NCBI RefSeq assembly: GCF_044904605.1
Contig: NZ_JADIKI010000023.1
Location: 1,798,001-1,862,000 of the forward strand
Length of the DNA stretch: 64,000 nt
Reading direction: 5' to 3'
From: Dyella_B humi
GTDB lineage: Bacteria; Pseudomonadota; Gammaproteobacteria; Xanthomonadales; Rhodanobacteraceae
Below the pieces are notes generated by a model. That model was not told where the DNA came from and did not search any database. It saw only the letters and a list, made by a program, of their open reading frames with translations. The position numbers and the translations under genes are program-made. Of the stretch, positions 52,155 through 60,732 are shown piece by piece; position 1 is the first letter of the stretch; each line of letters opens with the position of its first letter.

Positions 52155-52849
52155 TACGCATCGCGAATCGCCGCCATCAATGCGTCGTCGTTAACGTGGC
52201 CGCTCCACGTATTGCCATGAAGCAATTGCTCCAGCGGCAGACGCGAACGCCAGCCGGCGATTTCCAATTCGGGCTTGGGCAGAAATTCGCTCACATAGCC
52301 AAGGCATAGATACGCCAAGGGATAAACCTGCTCGGGTAGTTCCAATACTTTGGCCAACTGCGCCGGGTCGACGATGCTGACCCAGCCCACGCCGATCCCT
52401 TCGGCGCGCGCGGCCAGCCACAAGTTCTGCACAGCCAGGCAAGTGCTGAACAGATCGGTGTCCAGCATAGTGTTGCGGCCCAGCACGTGTGGACCGCCGC
52501 GCTGGCGATCGCAAGTGATGCACAGGTTGATCGGGCTGTCGACGATGCCTTCCAGTTTCAAGCGCCGGTACTGCGCGGCGCGCTCGTCCGAATAATTGCC
52601 TGCCGCCTCTGCATTTGCTGCTTCGTAGAGCGCCTTGACTGCGCGCTTCACTTCAACGCTGTTGATGAGCACGAAATCCCACGGCTGCATGAAGCCCACC
52701 GACGGCGCGTGGTGCGCGGCCTTGAGCAGGCGTGCCAGCACTTCCGGCGCAATGGGATCGGGCAGGAATTGCGAGCGCACGTCACGGCGCTCATGGATGG
52801 CGCGATACAAACCTGCGCGCTGCTCGTCCGAAAATTGGTGATCGCTCAT
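52154..52849 (-). CDS. bluB: 5,6-dimethylbenzimidazole synthase BluB
   Basis: A flavin-destroying nitroreductase-fold enzyme that splits FMN to make 5,6-dimethylbenzimidazole, the lower ligand of cobalamin. RRDVRSQFLPDPI, APSVGFMQPWDFVLI and ITCDRQRGGPHVLGR are BluB hallmarks. Length 231 residues. It starts ten bases after the rep stop on the same strand, so it is probably co-transcribed with rep. No other cobalamin gene is in the window. Confidence 0.93.
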   Translation of the reverse strand: MSDHQFSDEQRAGLYRAIHERRDVRSQFLPDPIAPEVLARLLKAAHHAPSVGFMQPWDFVLINSVEVKRAVKALYEAANAEAAGNYSDERAAQYRRLKLEGIVDSPINLCITCDRQRGGPHVLGRNTMLDTDLFSTCLAVQNLWLAARAEGIGVGWVSIVDPAQLAKVLELPEQVYPLAYLCLGYVSEFLPKPELEIAGWRSRLPLEQLLHGNTWSGHVNDDALMAAIRDA

Positions 52850-52858
52850 GAATACATC

Positions 52859-54841
52859 TCAGTTGCCGGCCAGCATCGCGGCGATCTTCGCCATGTGCGA
52901 TTCGGCGGTTTCGCGCACCGCTTCCTTGTCGGCTTCCGGATCCTTGCCTTCCCAGTGCAGATCGTCCTGCGGCAGTTCGTGCAGGAAGCGGCTGGGCAGG
53001 TTGCTGTGGATTTCGCCGTAACGCTTGGTCTTGGACGACCACGATAGCGTAAGCAGCTCCTTGGCGCGGGTGATGCCCACGTACATCAGGCGGCGCTCTT
53101 CTTCCACGCGGCCTTCGTCGATCGCGGCATCGTTCGGCAGCGTGCCTTCCTCACAGCCGACGATGAAAACGAAATGGAATTCCAGGCCTTTTGCCGCGTG
53201 CAAGGTCATCATGCGCAGCGCATTGCCGGGTTCGTCGCGATCGGCGTGCGAGAGCAGTGCCAGCTGCGAGGCGAGATCGCCGGCACTGTTGCCGCCTTTC
53301 TGCATCGCGCGGAACCACTCGGCCAATTCGCGCAGATTGCCCAGGCGGCGATCGCGTAAGGTCGCATCTGGCGTGCTGGCGGCGATGTGCGCAGCGTACT
53401 GGGTGCGCGTCAGCACGCGATCGACCAGGTCAGCCGCGCTTTCATGCAGCGAAGCGCTGCGGAACTCATCCAGCAGTTCGGAAAACGAGGCCAACGCCGC
53501 CGCCGGACGCGGGCTCAACTGGCGCAGTACGCTGTCGCTACGCGTGGCTTCGAGTAGCGAGCAGTGCTTCGTTTGTGCAATCTGCCCCAGCTTTTCCAGC
53601 GTGGTGGCGCCGATCTCGCGCTTGGGCACGTTCACCACGCGCAGGAACGCGGCATCGTCGGTAGGATTGGTGAGCAGTCGTAGATAACAGAGCAGATCCT
53701 TCACTTCCGCGCGATCGAGGAAGGACAGCGCGCCGGTTAGATGATATGGCACGCGCGCCAGACGCAATGCCTTTTCCAGCGGACGCGCCTGGAAGTTGCC
53801 GCGATACAGGATCGCCATGTCGTGCCAGCGCACCTTGTGCTTTTCCGCCAAGGTGGCGGCCATGCCAGCGATGCGTTCGGCTTCGTGCTCAGCCTCCTTG
53901 CATTCGATCACGCGGATCGGTGCACCTTCCGGATGCTCGCTCCAGAGTTTCTTGGCGTGCAGATGCGGATTGTTGGCGATAAGTGTGTTGGCCGCACGCA
54001 GGATGCGTCGGCCGCAGCGATAATTCTGTTCCAGTTTGATCACGCGCAGGCTCGGCCAATCCTTGCCGAGCTGGTCGATGTTCTCGGGATTGGCACCGCG
54101 CCAAGCGTAGATGGACTGATCGTCGTCGCCCACGCAGGTGAAGCTGCCGCGGGTGCCGGCGAGCACTTTCAGCAGGCGGTATTGCGCGTCGTTGGTATCC
54201 TGGTATTCGTCCACCAGCAGATAGCGCAGGCGTTCGCGCCATGTCGTGCGGCATTCCTCGTCACTTTCGAGAATACGCAACGGCAAGCGGATGAGGTCGT
54301 CGAAATCAACCGCATTGAACGCGGCGAGACGCTGCTGATACATCTCATAGATCGTCGCCGCTTCCAGTTCGCGCGGACTGCGCGCGGCAGCCAGCGCTTC
54401 TTCTGGCGAAAGGCCGGTGTTCTTGGCGCGGCTCAGCAGATTGCGTAGGCCGAATAGCACATCCGGCTTGATGCCCTTCGGCGCCAGTTCCTTGACAATG
54501 TTCTCGCTGTCATCAGCATCTAGCACGGAGAAACCGCGGCGCAGGCCGGCGCGCGCGTGTTCCATTTGCAGGAATTTCAAGCCCAGCGCGTGAAAGGTGC
54601 AGACGGTGAGCGCCTGCGCATCCTCCGCGCTCACCAGCTTGCTCACACGCTCGCGCATCTCGCGTGCGGCCTTGTTGGTGAAGGTAATCGCGGCGATCTT
54701 CGAGGCGGAAAGTTTACGGCGCTGCACCAGATGCGCGATCTTCTGCGTAATTACGGAGGTTTTGCCGGAGCCTGCGCCCGCGAGCACCAGCAGCGGGCTG
54801 TCGATGTGTTCGACGGCGGCCAATTGTTGGGGGTTGAGCAT
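52859..54841 (-). CDS. rep: ATP-dependent DNA helicase Rep
   Basis: A superfamily 1A 3'-5' helicase that helps restart replication and clears proteins from DNA. The Walker A site is GAGSGKT (residues 22-28); VDEYQDTNDAQYRLL (Walker B), GDDDQSIYAWRGAN, TMHAAKGLEFHFVFIVGCEEGTLP and EEERRLMYVGITRAKELL are helicase motifs. MLNPQQLAAVEHIDSPLLVL matches the Rep rather than UvrD start. Length 660 residues. ATG 54841 is preferred to an ATG 51 bases upstream. Confidence 0.95.
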   Translation of the reverse strand: MLNPQQLAAVEHIDSPLLVLAGAGSGKTSVITQKIAHLVQRRKLSASKIAAITFTNKAAREMRERVSKLVSAEDAQALTVCTFHALGLKFLQMEHARAGLRRGFSVLDADDSENIVKELAPKGIKPDVLFGLRNLLSRAKNTGLSPEEALAAARSPRELEAATIYEMYQQRLAAFNAVDFDDLIRLPLRILESDEECRTTWRERLRYLLVDEYQDTNDAQYRLLKVLAGTRGSFTCVGDDDQSIYAWRGANPENIDQLGKDWPSLRVIKLEQNYRCGRRILRAANTLIANNPHLHAKKLWSEHPEGAPIRVIECKEAEHEAERIAGMAATLAEKHKVRWHDMAILYRGNFQARPLEKALRLARVPYHLTGALSFLDRAEVKDLLCYLRLLTNPTDDAAFLRVVNVPKREIGATTLEKLGQIAQTKHCSLLEATRSDSVLRQLSPRPAAALASFSELLDEFRSASLHESAADLVDRVLTRTQYAAHIAASTPDATLRDRRLGNLRELAEWFRAMQKGGNSAGDLASQLALLSHADRDEPGNALRMMTLHAAKGLEFHFVFIVGCEEGTLPNDAAIDEGRVEEERRLMYVGITRAKELLTLSWSSKTKRYGEIHSNLPSRFLHELPQDDLHWEGKDPEADKEAVRETAESHMAKIAAMLAGN

Positions 54842-54981
54842 GCGTCGGCCGGATCGGTCAGGTGGGTGCAGCACAAAGGGCGATCGTAGCAAACCGGGCG
54901 CCGTTGAAGCAGGCTTGCAAGCAATTCGTCACGATGGCAACCCTCGCGCTACCATGCGCCATTCCGTACGCCCGCAACCCC

Positions 54982-55614
54982 ATGGCCAAGCTCTACTTCT
55001 ACTATTCGTCGATGAATGCCGGCAAGACCACCAACTTGCTGCAGAGCGCTTACAACTACTACGAGCGCGGCATGCGGACCTTGATTCTCACGCCGGCGCT
55101 GGACAATCGCTATGGCGAGGGCGTGGTGGCCTCGCGCATCGGCTTGCGCTCGCAGGCGCAGCGTTTCACCGCCAAGACGGATCTGCTGGCTTCGGTACGG
55201 GAGGACATCGCGGCGCATGGTGACCTGCATTGCGTATTCGTCGACGAGGCGCAGTTTCTGAGCAAGGCGCAGGTATGGCAGCTCACCGACGTGGTCGATG
55301 AGCTCAACATTCCCGTGCTGGCGTATGGCTTGCGCACGGATTTTCGCGGCGAACTGTTCGAAGGCAGCCGCTATCTGCTGGCCTGGGCCGACAACCTGGA
55401 AGAAATCAAGACCATCTGCCACACCGGTCGCAAGGCCACCATGGTGGTGCGCGTGGACGAGCAGGGGCGGGCCATCACAGAAGGGCCGCAGGTTGAGATC
55501 GGCGGCAATGAACGCTATGTCTCGGTGAGTCGCGCCGAGTTCAAGAAGATTACCCGAGGGCAAGGCCGCATCGAGCTGAAGCAGTCCACCCTGCCGCTAG
55601 AAGATAAGCATTGA
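54982..55614 (+). CDS. tdk: Thymidine kinase
   Basis: Type II thymidine kinase: salvages thymidine to dTMP. ATG 54982 gives MAKLYFYYSSMNAGKTTNLL with the P-loop; FVDEAQFL is the Walker B/lasso site, and GRKATMVVR and GGNERYVSVSRAEFKK are the substrate and C-terminal family motifs. Length 210 residues. The zinc-site cysteines of many type II enzymes are largely absent, as in E. coli. It is divergent from rep and is followed by the unknown gene 31 bases downstream. Confidence 0.95.
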   Translation: MAKLYFYYSSMNAGKTTNLLQSAYNYYERGMRTLILTPALDNRYGEGVVASRIGLRSQAQRFTAKTDLLASVREDIAAHGDLHCVFVDEAQFLSKAQVWQLTDVVDELNIPVLAYGLRTDFRGELFEGSRYLLAWADNLEEIKTICHTGRKATMVVRVDEQGRAITEGPQVEIGGNERYVSVSRAEFKKITRGQGRIELKQSTLPLEDKH

Positions 55615-55645
55615 GCCGGACTGGCATCACACAAGGAAAACGTTA

Positions 55646-56413
55646 ATGAGCAATCCGGTCAGCTATTTTCCCGCCTGGCAGCGTCCGCATTGGCAGCCCA
55701 ATGATGAGGAAGTCATCCTGCAGTTCTACGCGTTCGGCAATTTCCAGCCCACGCGCGTGCCGTCCGCCACGTACGGAAGCGACGGCCTTCCGGAAGAGGT
55801 GCAGCTCACCAGCCATCACCATCATGTGCTGCGCGATTGGGAAGGCTATCCGCTGAAAGGACCGCTAGGCGAACTGTTCAAGAACGATGCACCAGAGGCT
55901 TATGAACAAGCCATCGCCGCGCCGCAGGTGCTGGTATTGCACGGGCGCTTTAAGGACCAAGCCGATACCGGCTATCTGCGCGATACGTACGGTGTGCTGG
56001 CGGGTTTACTCGATATCGGCGGCGTGGCGATTCTCGATCCGCAGATCCTCACCCTGTTCGGTGCAGAGGAATGGCGCAGCCGTTATCTGATCAAGGACGG
56101 CGCGCCGTTGCGCAATCATCTGCTGATCCTTCGCGACGAAGACGATGCGGGTCGCTATTGGATTCACACGCGCGGCCTGCGCAAGTTCGGTCGTGCCGAC
56201 ATCAGCCTGCGCAACGTGCCGGAAAACGAAACCGATCGCGCCGGCGCGTTATGCCAGCGACTGATTGAGCTGGAAGCACTTGGTGCGCATTTCGCAGATG
56301 GGCAGGCGCTGGAAGTTGACGGCATCTTTGGCGGGCTGGTCGCGGCATTGGGTGGCGGATACGACGATCCGCAATTCAACAACACATATGCCGAGTTCTA
56401 TTGGCCGGGTTAA
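55646..56413 (+). CDS. Uncharacterised conserved-looking protein
   Basis: A 255-residue soluble protein with no signal or membrane segment. I do not recognise a domain. It has a His-rich tract (HHHHVLRDWEGYP), an interior beta-rich region (VAILDPQILTLFGAEEWRSRYL, WIHTRGLRKFGRADIS) and a Gly-rich end (FGGLVAALGGGYDDPQFNNTYAEFYWPG). The KFGRADISLRNVP pattern recalls DUF4261-like folds but is not a firm match. An AAGGAAAACG site precedes the ATG. It lies just downstream of tdk and may share its transcript; it converges with mutM. Confidence 0.6.
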   Translation: MSNPVSYFPAWQRPHWQPNDEEVILQFYAFGNFQPTRVPSATYGSDGLPEEVQLTSHHHHVLRDWEGYPLKGPLGELFKNDAPEAYEQAIAAPQVLVLHGRFKDQADTGYLRDTYGVLAGLLDIGGVAILDPQILTLFGAEEWRSRYLIKDGAPLRNHLLILRDEDDAGRYWIHTRGLRKFGRADISLRNVPENETDRAGALCQRLIELEALGAHFADGQALEVDGIFGGLVAALGGGYDDPQFNNTYAEFYWPG

Positions 56414-56416
56414 GCG

Positions 56417-57244
56417 TTACTTCTGACAATGCGGACACCAGAACGTCGACCGTTGCCCGATCACTTGCTGCCGTATCACCGTACTGCACACCCTGCACGG
56501 CTCGCCTTCGCGCCCGTATACGAAGAGCTCGCGAAAGAAATAACCCGGCACGCCATCCGGATTAAGGAAGTCACGCAGGGTGGTGCCGCCGCGTTCGATC
56601 GCCCAGGCGAGGATGCGCTTCACTTCGCCGGCTAGTCGCTGATAGCGTGCGCGAGAGATCGCACCTGCAGGCCGGCGTGGATCGATGCCGGCGGCAAACA
56701 ACGCTTCGCTGGCGTAGATATTACCCACGCCTACCACGACGGCGTTGTCCATCAGGAACAGCTTTACCGCCGCCTTGCGTCCGCGCGAGCGATGCCAAAG
56801 CAGATCGCCGTCAAAGGCATCGGTAAGTGGCTCGGGGCCAAGGTCAGCGAGCAATTCGTGCGTAGTGCCTGGCGCTTGCCACAACAGGCAGCCGAAGCGG
56901 CGTGGATCGGTAAAACGAAGAATGCGTGCGCGCTCGCCTTGCAGCGGTTCCAGGCGGATATCGACGTGATCGTGGACACCAATAGGCGCATCCGGCGGCA
57001 GCACGCGCAACACGCCCGTCATGCCCAGATGCAGCAACGCGCTGCCGGCGTGCGTGTGCAGCAGCAGGTACTTGGCGCGGCGCTCCACTTCATCGATGCG
57101 CTGGCCGGGCAGCAGCTCGGTGATTTCGCGTGGAATCGGCCAGCGCAAGTCAGCGCGGCGCAATGTGACTTCGGCAACGCGGCGGCCGATCAGATGCGGT
57201 GCGATGCCTCGGCGGGTGGTTTCGACTTCGGGCAGCTCGGGCAT
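56417..57244 (-). CDS. mutM: Formamidopyrimidine-DNA glycosylase
   Basis: Removes 8-oxoguanine and ring-opened purines. The start MPELPEVETTRRG bears Pro2 and Glu3, the catalytic pair; the DNA-contact Lys and the H2TH segment with GVGNIYASEALFAAGI are present. The zinc finger is at residues 249-274 (CRVC, then CPHC). Length 275 residues. It follows the DUF4340-like gene by one base and thus may be read from the ABC operon. Confidence 0.96.
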   Translation of the reverse strand: MPELPEVETTRRGIAPHLIGRRVAEVTLRRADLRWPIPREITELLPGQRIDEVERRAKYLLLHTHAGSALLHLGMTGVLRVLPPDAPIGVHDHVDIRLEPLQGERARILRFTDPRRFGCLLWQAPGTTHELLADLGPEPLTDAFDGDLLWHRSRGRKAAVKLFLMDNAVVVGVGNIYASEALFAAGIDPRRPAGAISRARYQRLAGEVKRILAWAIERGGTTLRDFLNPDGVPGYFFRELFVYGREGEPCRVCSTVIRQQVIGQRSTFWCPHCQK

Positions 57245-57245
57245 G

Positions 57246-57740
57246 TCACTGTGCCTGGATGGACTGGCTTTGCGCGGAGCGCGGCATGTAGCGCAATGAC
57301 ACGATGCCTATGCGATCGCCTGCTTGCACGTACACGTTGTGGCCAATGGCGGTCGCCGTGCCGAAATGCAGCGTCTCATCGTCCAGCTCCAGCTTGGCCT
57401 GAGGTGGCGCAAGGCCGATCTTGGCGAGGTCGTAGCTGTTTGTAGGTTGCCAGCTTTGCACTGGAGCGGCGGCGATGCGAACAAGCTCTTCCACGCGGCG
57501 GTCATCGGCGTGCGTTGATGTTGTCTGATCGGTACGCCACCAATGCTCGCCGCGCTTCTCGTAATGTTCGGACGATGCGTTGCCCATTTGTAGCGTCGCA
57601 CGCGTGATCTTCTCGGGCTTGAGCGGCAGCAGTGTGCCGGGAGCGGATGCCTGGTCGTTGCGCAGCTGCCACCATGCGGCGGCAAGTAGCACGATCACTG
57701 CGATTAGAAGCCACAGTTGCCGGCGCATTGCGCGCTTCAT
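57246..57740 (-). CDS. DUF4340-like membrane-anchored protein
   Basis: A 164-residue protein with one N-terminal membrane helix (residues 9-22, LWLLIAVIVLLAAAW) and a periplasmic beta-rich domain (ITRATLQMGNASSEHYEKRGEHWWRTDQ, IGLAPPQAKLELDDETLHFGTATAIG), which resembles DUF4340 proteins that accompany GldG/ABC-2 gene sets. The start overlaps the GldG-like stop as ATGA. It is shorter than full DUF4340 proteins (often 300 residues or more), so it may be a reduced form. Confidence 0.65.
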   Translation of the reverse strand: MKRAMRRQLWLLIAVIVLLAAAWWQLRNDQASAPGTLLPLKPEKITRATLQMGNASSEHYEKRGEHWWRTDQTTSTHADDRRVEELVRIAAAPVQSWQPTNSYDLAKIGLAPPQAKLELDDETLHFGTATAIGHNVYVQAGDRIGIVSLRYMPRSAQSQSIQAQ

Positions 57741-59062
57741 GCGCGTCGCCTGCGCCAGGCAATCAGTGCGCCGATTACCAGCAAGAGCAGCGGCATGAAA
57801 ATCATGAAAGCGATGCTGAGCAAACTAAGTTCGCCTTGCGACATCTTGAGCACGCGATCAGGCGCGCCGCGCGGCGGCATGCTGATGAGTTGGTCGTCGC
57901 CCAGCAGCCAGTTGAAGATACGCTCGCCCAGCGCGCGGTTGCCGCCGTTGCCGAGGTAGCTGTTGGAAAGGAAATCGCCGTTGCCGATCACCACCACGCG
58001 CTGCTCGCTCTTGGCGGGGCTGGGCGAAAGACGGCTGAGCGCGAAGCCGAAGTCGAGCGGTCCCTTCAGCGATGCCGTTGCGCTTCCATCCAGCGATTGC
58101 GTGGTGGCTTGCGGGCTGGAGCGCAGGAACGGTTCGAGCTGCCACTCGCTTCGGCGTATCTCCGCCAGCGGTGCAACTTCAGGAAACAGCGTGGTGAGCG
58201 TGAGGCCGCGCGTGATGGTGCTGGGCGGGTAATCGCCGAGCGCGATCATGCGCGGATCCTTCAGACCCAGCGCAGATGCGGATGCATCCACCAGTTCACC
58301 CGGCAGCACGCGAATGCCGAGTGCGTCGGCGATGGGCTGCAGGCTTGCATCCATGTTGCCCGGGTCGGCCAGCCACAGCAGATTGCCGCCGTTGCCAAGG
58401 TAATCGACCAGCGCTTTGGTCGCTCCCGGTGCCAGTGCTGCCTGCGGGCCGGCGAGCACGACCACATCGGTGTGCTCGGGCACGCTGGTGACCTGCGAGA
58501 AATTCAACGGCACCGCGCGCATGCCGCTTTGTTCAAGCTGCGACGCGAAGGTGCCCAAATCCGCATTGGCAACGCCATCCGCGCGACGCTCGCCGTTGCC
58601 GGTGACGAATGCAACGATGCGATCGTTGCCGCGCACCAGGCGTTCCAATGCATCGGTGAGACTGCGTTCGGTCAGCGTATCCAAGCGTTGCTGGCGATCG
58701 CGGTAATGCAGAATTAGTTCGCCATCGACAGTGATCCCGAGATTGCGCATCGCCGCCGGATCCTGCTGTGGATCGACGAAACTCAGGTGTAAATCCGGCT
58801 TGGCTTTTTGATAGCGCTGCAACGCGGCGGCGATGGTCTGGCGCAGATCGCCCTGCGGACTTGCATAACTGACGATGTCGACCGGTCCATCCAGCTTCGC
58901 GAGCACCGCGCGCGTTTCTGGCGACATGCTCACGCGGCTGTTGTAGGTCCAATCGACGATGCGATCGTGACGCGCAGTGAGATAGCCGATCGCGCCGGCA
59001 CCGAGCAGCACCAGCAATGCAAATAGCCATCCATTTAGGCGGCGCATGAAAGAGATGTTCAT
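57737..59062 (-). CDS. GldG-like ABC-associated periplasmic protein
   Basis: A 441-residue protein with an N-terminal helix (LFALLVLLGAGAIGYLTA), a large extracytoplasmic domain of the ABC_transp_aux/GldG type (DIVSYASPQGDLRQTIAAALQRY, FVTGNGERR, VVVLAGPQAALAPGATKALVDYLGNGGNLLWLADP) and a C-terminal helix (LLSIAFMIFMPLLLLVIGALIAW) followed by RRRR. In Bacteroidetes such proteins serve gliding; in Proteobacteria the role is unknown. ATG 59062 overlaps the permease stop. Length is shorter than GldG (about 550 residues). Confidence 0.8.
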   Translation of the reverse strand: MNISFMRRLNGWLFALLVLLGAGAIGYLTARHDRIVDWTYNSRVSMSPETRAVLAKLDGPVDIVSYASPQGDLRQTIAAALQRYQKAKPDLHLSFVDPQQDPAAMRNLGITVDGELILHYRDRQQRLDTLTERSLTDALERLVRGNDRIVAFVTGNGERRADGVANADLGTFASQLEQSGMRAVPLNFSQVTSVPEHTDVVVLAGPQAALAPGATKALVDYLGNGGNLLWLADPGNMDASLQPIADALGIRVLPGELVDASASALGLKDPRMIALGDYPPSTITRGLTLTTLFPEVAPLAEIRRSEWQLEPFLRSSPQATTQSLDGSATASLKGPLDFGFALSRLSPSPAKSEQRVVVIGNGDFLSNSYLGNGGNRALGERIFNWLLGDDQLISMPPRGAPDRVLKMSQGELSLLSIAFMIFMPLLLLVIGALIAWRRRRA

Positions 59063-59847
59063 CAGCCGCGCTCCTTGTCGGCCGCGAGGCGTTGCGTACC
59101 GAGCGTCAGCGCCACGACGATCACCAGCAGAAACCACACTATGTCCGCGCTTGATACCAGGCCGCGCAGCAAGGTTTCCTGATGCGTGCTCATCGCCAGC
59201 CAATTGATGAAACCGCTATTGACCCCGGCAAGCTGCGCGCCGAGATTGATGCAGTTCAGTGCCAAACCTATCATCAGCGCAGCGACGGCAGCGACGGCCG
59301 GATGCGAAGCGAACGCCGAGCAGGCTACGCCGATCGCACCGAGTACGGCGAGCGCGAGAAAGGTCCCCAGCGTGGCGGCGGCAAGCTTGCCCCAGTCCAG
59401 TGTCACGCCATGTGCAAGGCTCACAGGTATGGCGAGCGCAAGCAGCAGCCACAGCATTAGCCAGATCAGCACCGCCAGATATTTGCCGAGCAGGATGCGC
59501 GAGGCGGACAGTCCGGTAGAAAACAGCAGCGGCAAGGTGCCGGCGCTGCGTTCGCTCGCCAGCGTGCTCATGGTCAACAGGGGAACCAGCAGCAGCGCGA
59601 GTTCGATCATGCCGAGCGGCAAAGGGCTGCCGGTGATGAAGCTGCTGTACAGGCGTACGGCCACTAGGTCGGTATAGCCCGGGCCATCCGGCAAGGCCGC
59701 GAGTTTCACCTGATTAAGCAGGAAGATCTGCAGCAGCAGTGCGAAGCGCCAGCCAAGTTCCGCTAGCGCAAGAGCGGCAACAATCCAGCCAAGCGGGCGC
59801 ACGAATAGGCGGCGCAGTTCCAGCCGCGTCACAGCAAAAAGGGTCAT
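59062..59847 (-). CDS. ABC transporter permease (ABC-2/GldF type)
   Basis: A 261-residue inner-membrane protein with six predicted helices, beginning MTLFAVTRLELRRLFVRPLGWIVAALALAELGW, the usual ABC-2 permease start. SERSAGTLPLLFSTGLSASRILLGKYLAVLIW is the cytoplasmic coupling region. It overlaps the ATPase stop by four bases and the GldG-like start by three. The substrate is unknown; GldF and NosY type permeases are the nearest by organisation. Confidence 0.88.
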   Translation of the reverse strand: MTLFAVTRLELRRLFVRPLGWIVAALALAELGWRFALLLQIFLLNQVKLAALPDGPGYTDLVAVRLYSSFITGSPLPLGMIELALLLVPLLTMSTLASERSAGTLPLLFSTGLSASRILLGKYLAVLIWLMLWLLLALAIPVSLAHGVTLDWGKLAAATLGTFLALAVLGAIGVACSAFASHPAVAAVAALMIGLALNCINLGAQLAGVNSGFINWLAMSTHQETLLRGLVSSADIVWFLLVIVVALTLGTQRLAADKERG

Positions 59848-60587
59848 GCGGCTTTGGCCATCGCGATGTTGAAGAAGGTCTTTTCCAGTGCGTCATGTTG
59901 ATCCGCCGCCAACGGTGCGTCGTAGCGCAGCATGCCCTCGTGCAGGATTGCCACGCGGTCGCACACCGCTGTCACTTCGGGCAGCTGATGCGTGGAGAGA
60001 ATGACCGATGTGCCGCCCGCAGCCAGTTCACGCAGCAGTGCGCGCAAGGCGACGACCTGTACCGGATCGAGCGCGTTGGCCGGTTCGTCCAGTACCAGCA
60101 GGGCGGGACGGTGCAGCAGGGCGCAGGCCAGTCCAAGGCGCTGACGTTGTCCTTGCGACAATACGCCGGCCAGGCGACGGGCCAGATCCTTCAGTTCCAG
60201 CCGTTCAAGCACGGCATCCCGGGCTTGGTCCAGCCGGGCGCCGGAGAGGCCGCGCAGGCGGCCATGTGCGTTCAAATGTTCGCGGACGGTCAGTTCCGGC
60301 CACAGTGGGGCAGCTTCCGGCAGCCAGCCGATGGCCTGCCGAGCCAGTTCCGGATGCTCCAGGAAGTCCTTTCCCAACAGGGAAATCGTTCCCCGGTCGG
60401 GTCGCAATGCCCCGGCGATCATGGCCAGTGTGGTGGACTTGCCGGCCCCGTTCACCCCAAGCAGCCCAAGGACTTGGCCGGCGTCCAGACGCAGGCTGAG
60501 ATTGGACACGGCCGACCGGCCGGCCCGGCGCCGGGCGACCCTTTCAAGTTGCAGTACGGGAGGTAAAGCGGGTTTAGGCGCGTTCAT
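59844..60587 (-). CDS. ABC transporter ATP-binding protein (GldA/NosF type)
   Basis: The nucleotide-binding subunit for the neighbouring permease. Walker A is GVNGAGKST (residues 44-52), the signature LSQGQRQRLGLA, Walker B LLVLDEPANALDP, and the switch His in ILSTHQLPEV. Length 247 residues. ATG 60587 is preferred over an upstream start at 60623. It is the first gene of the operon ATPase-permease-GldG-like-DUF4340-like-mutM. Confidence 0.92.
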   Translation of the reverse strand: MNAPKPALPPVLQLERVARRRAGRSAVSNLSLRLDAGQVLGLLGVNGAGKSTTLAMIAGALRPDRGTISLLGKDFLEHPELARQAIGWLPEAAPLWPELTVREHLNAHGRLRGLSGARLDQARDAVLERLELKDLARRLAGVLSQGQRQRLGLACALLHRPALLVLDEPANALDPVQVVALRALLRELAAGGTSVILSTHQLPEVTAVCDRVAILHEGMLRYDAPLAADQHDALEKTFFNIAMAKAA

Positions 60588-60665
60588 TGCATGATTGTCG
60601 GGGTGACCCCATGCAACAGACAACCGTTTTCCGTCACGATTTAACGGAAGTCGAAGCGCTAGGGT

Positions 60666-60682
60666 CCTACCATGCTGGTAGG
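60666..60682. promoter_or_regulatory. Perfect inverted repeat before the desaturase gene
   Basis: CCTACCA and TGGTAGG are separated by TGC, about 50 bases before the desaturase start and near a TAGACT -10-like sequence (60699-60704). The spacing suits a dimeric repressor operator. A desaturase regulator such as DesT or FabR is a possible user, by analogy only. Confidence 0.45.
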
Positions 60683-60732
60683 TACGGACACCCTCGACTA
60701 GACTGCCTTTTCAACCCCAGGATTTTCCCACG

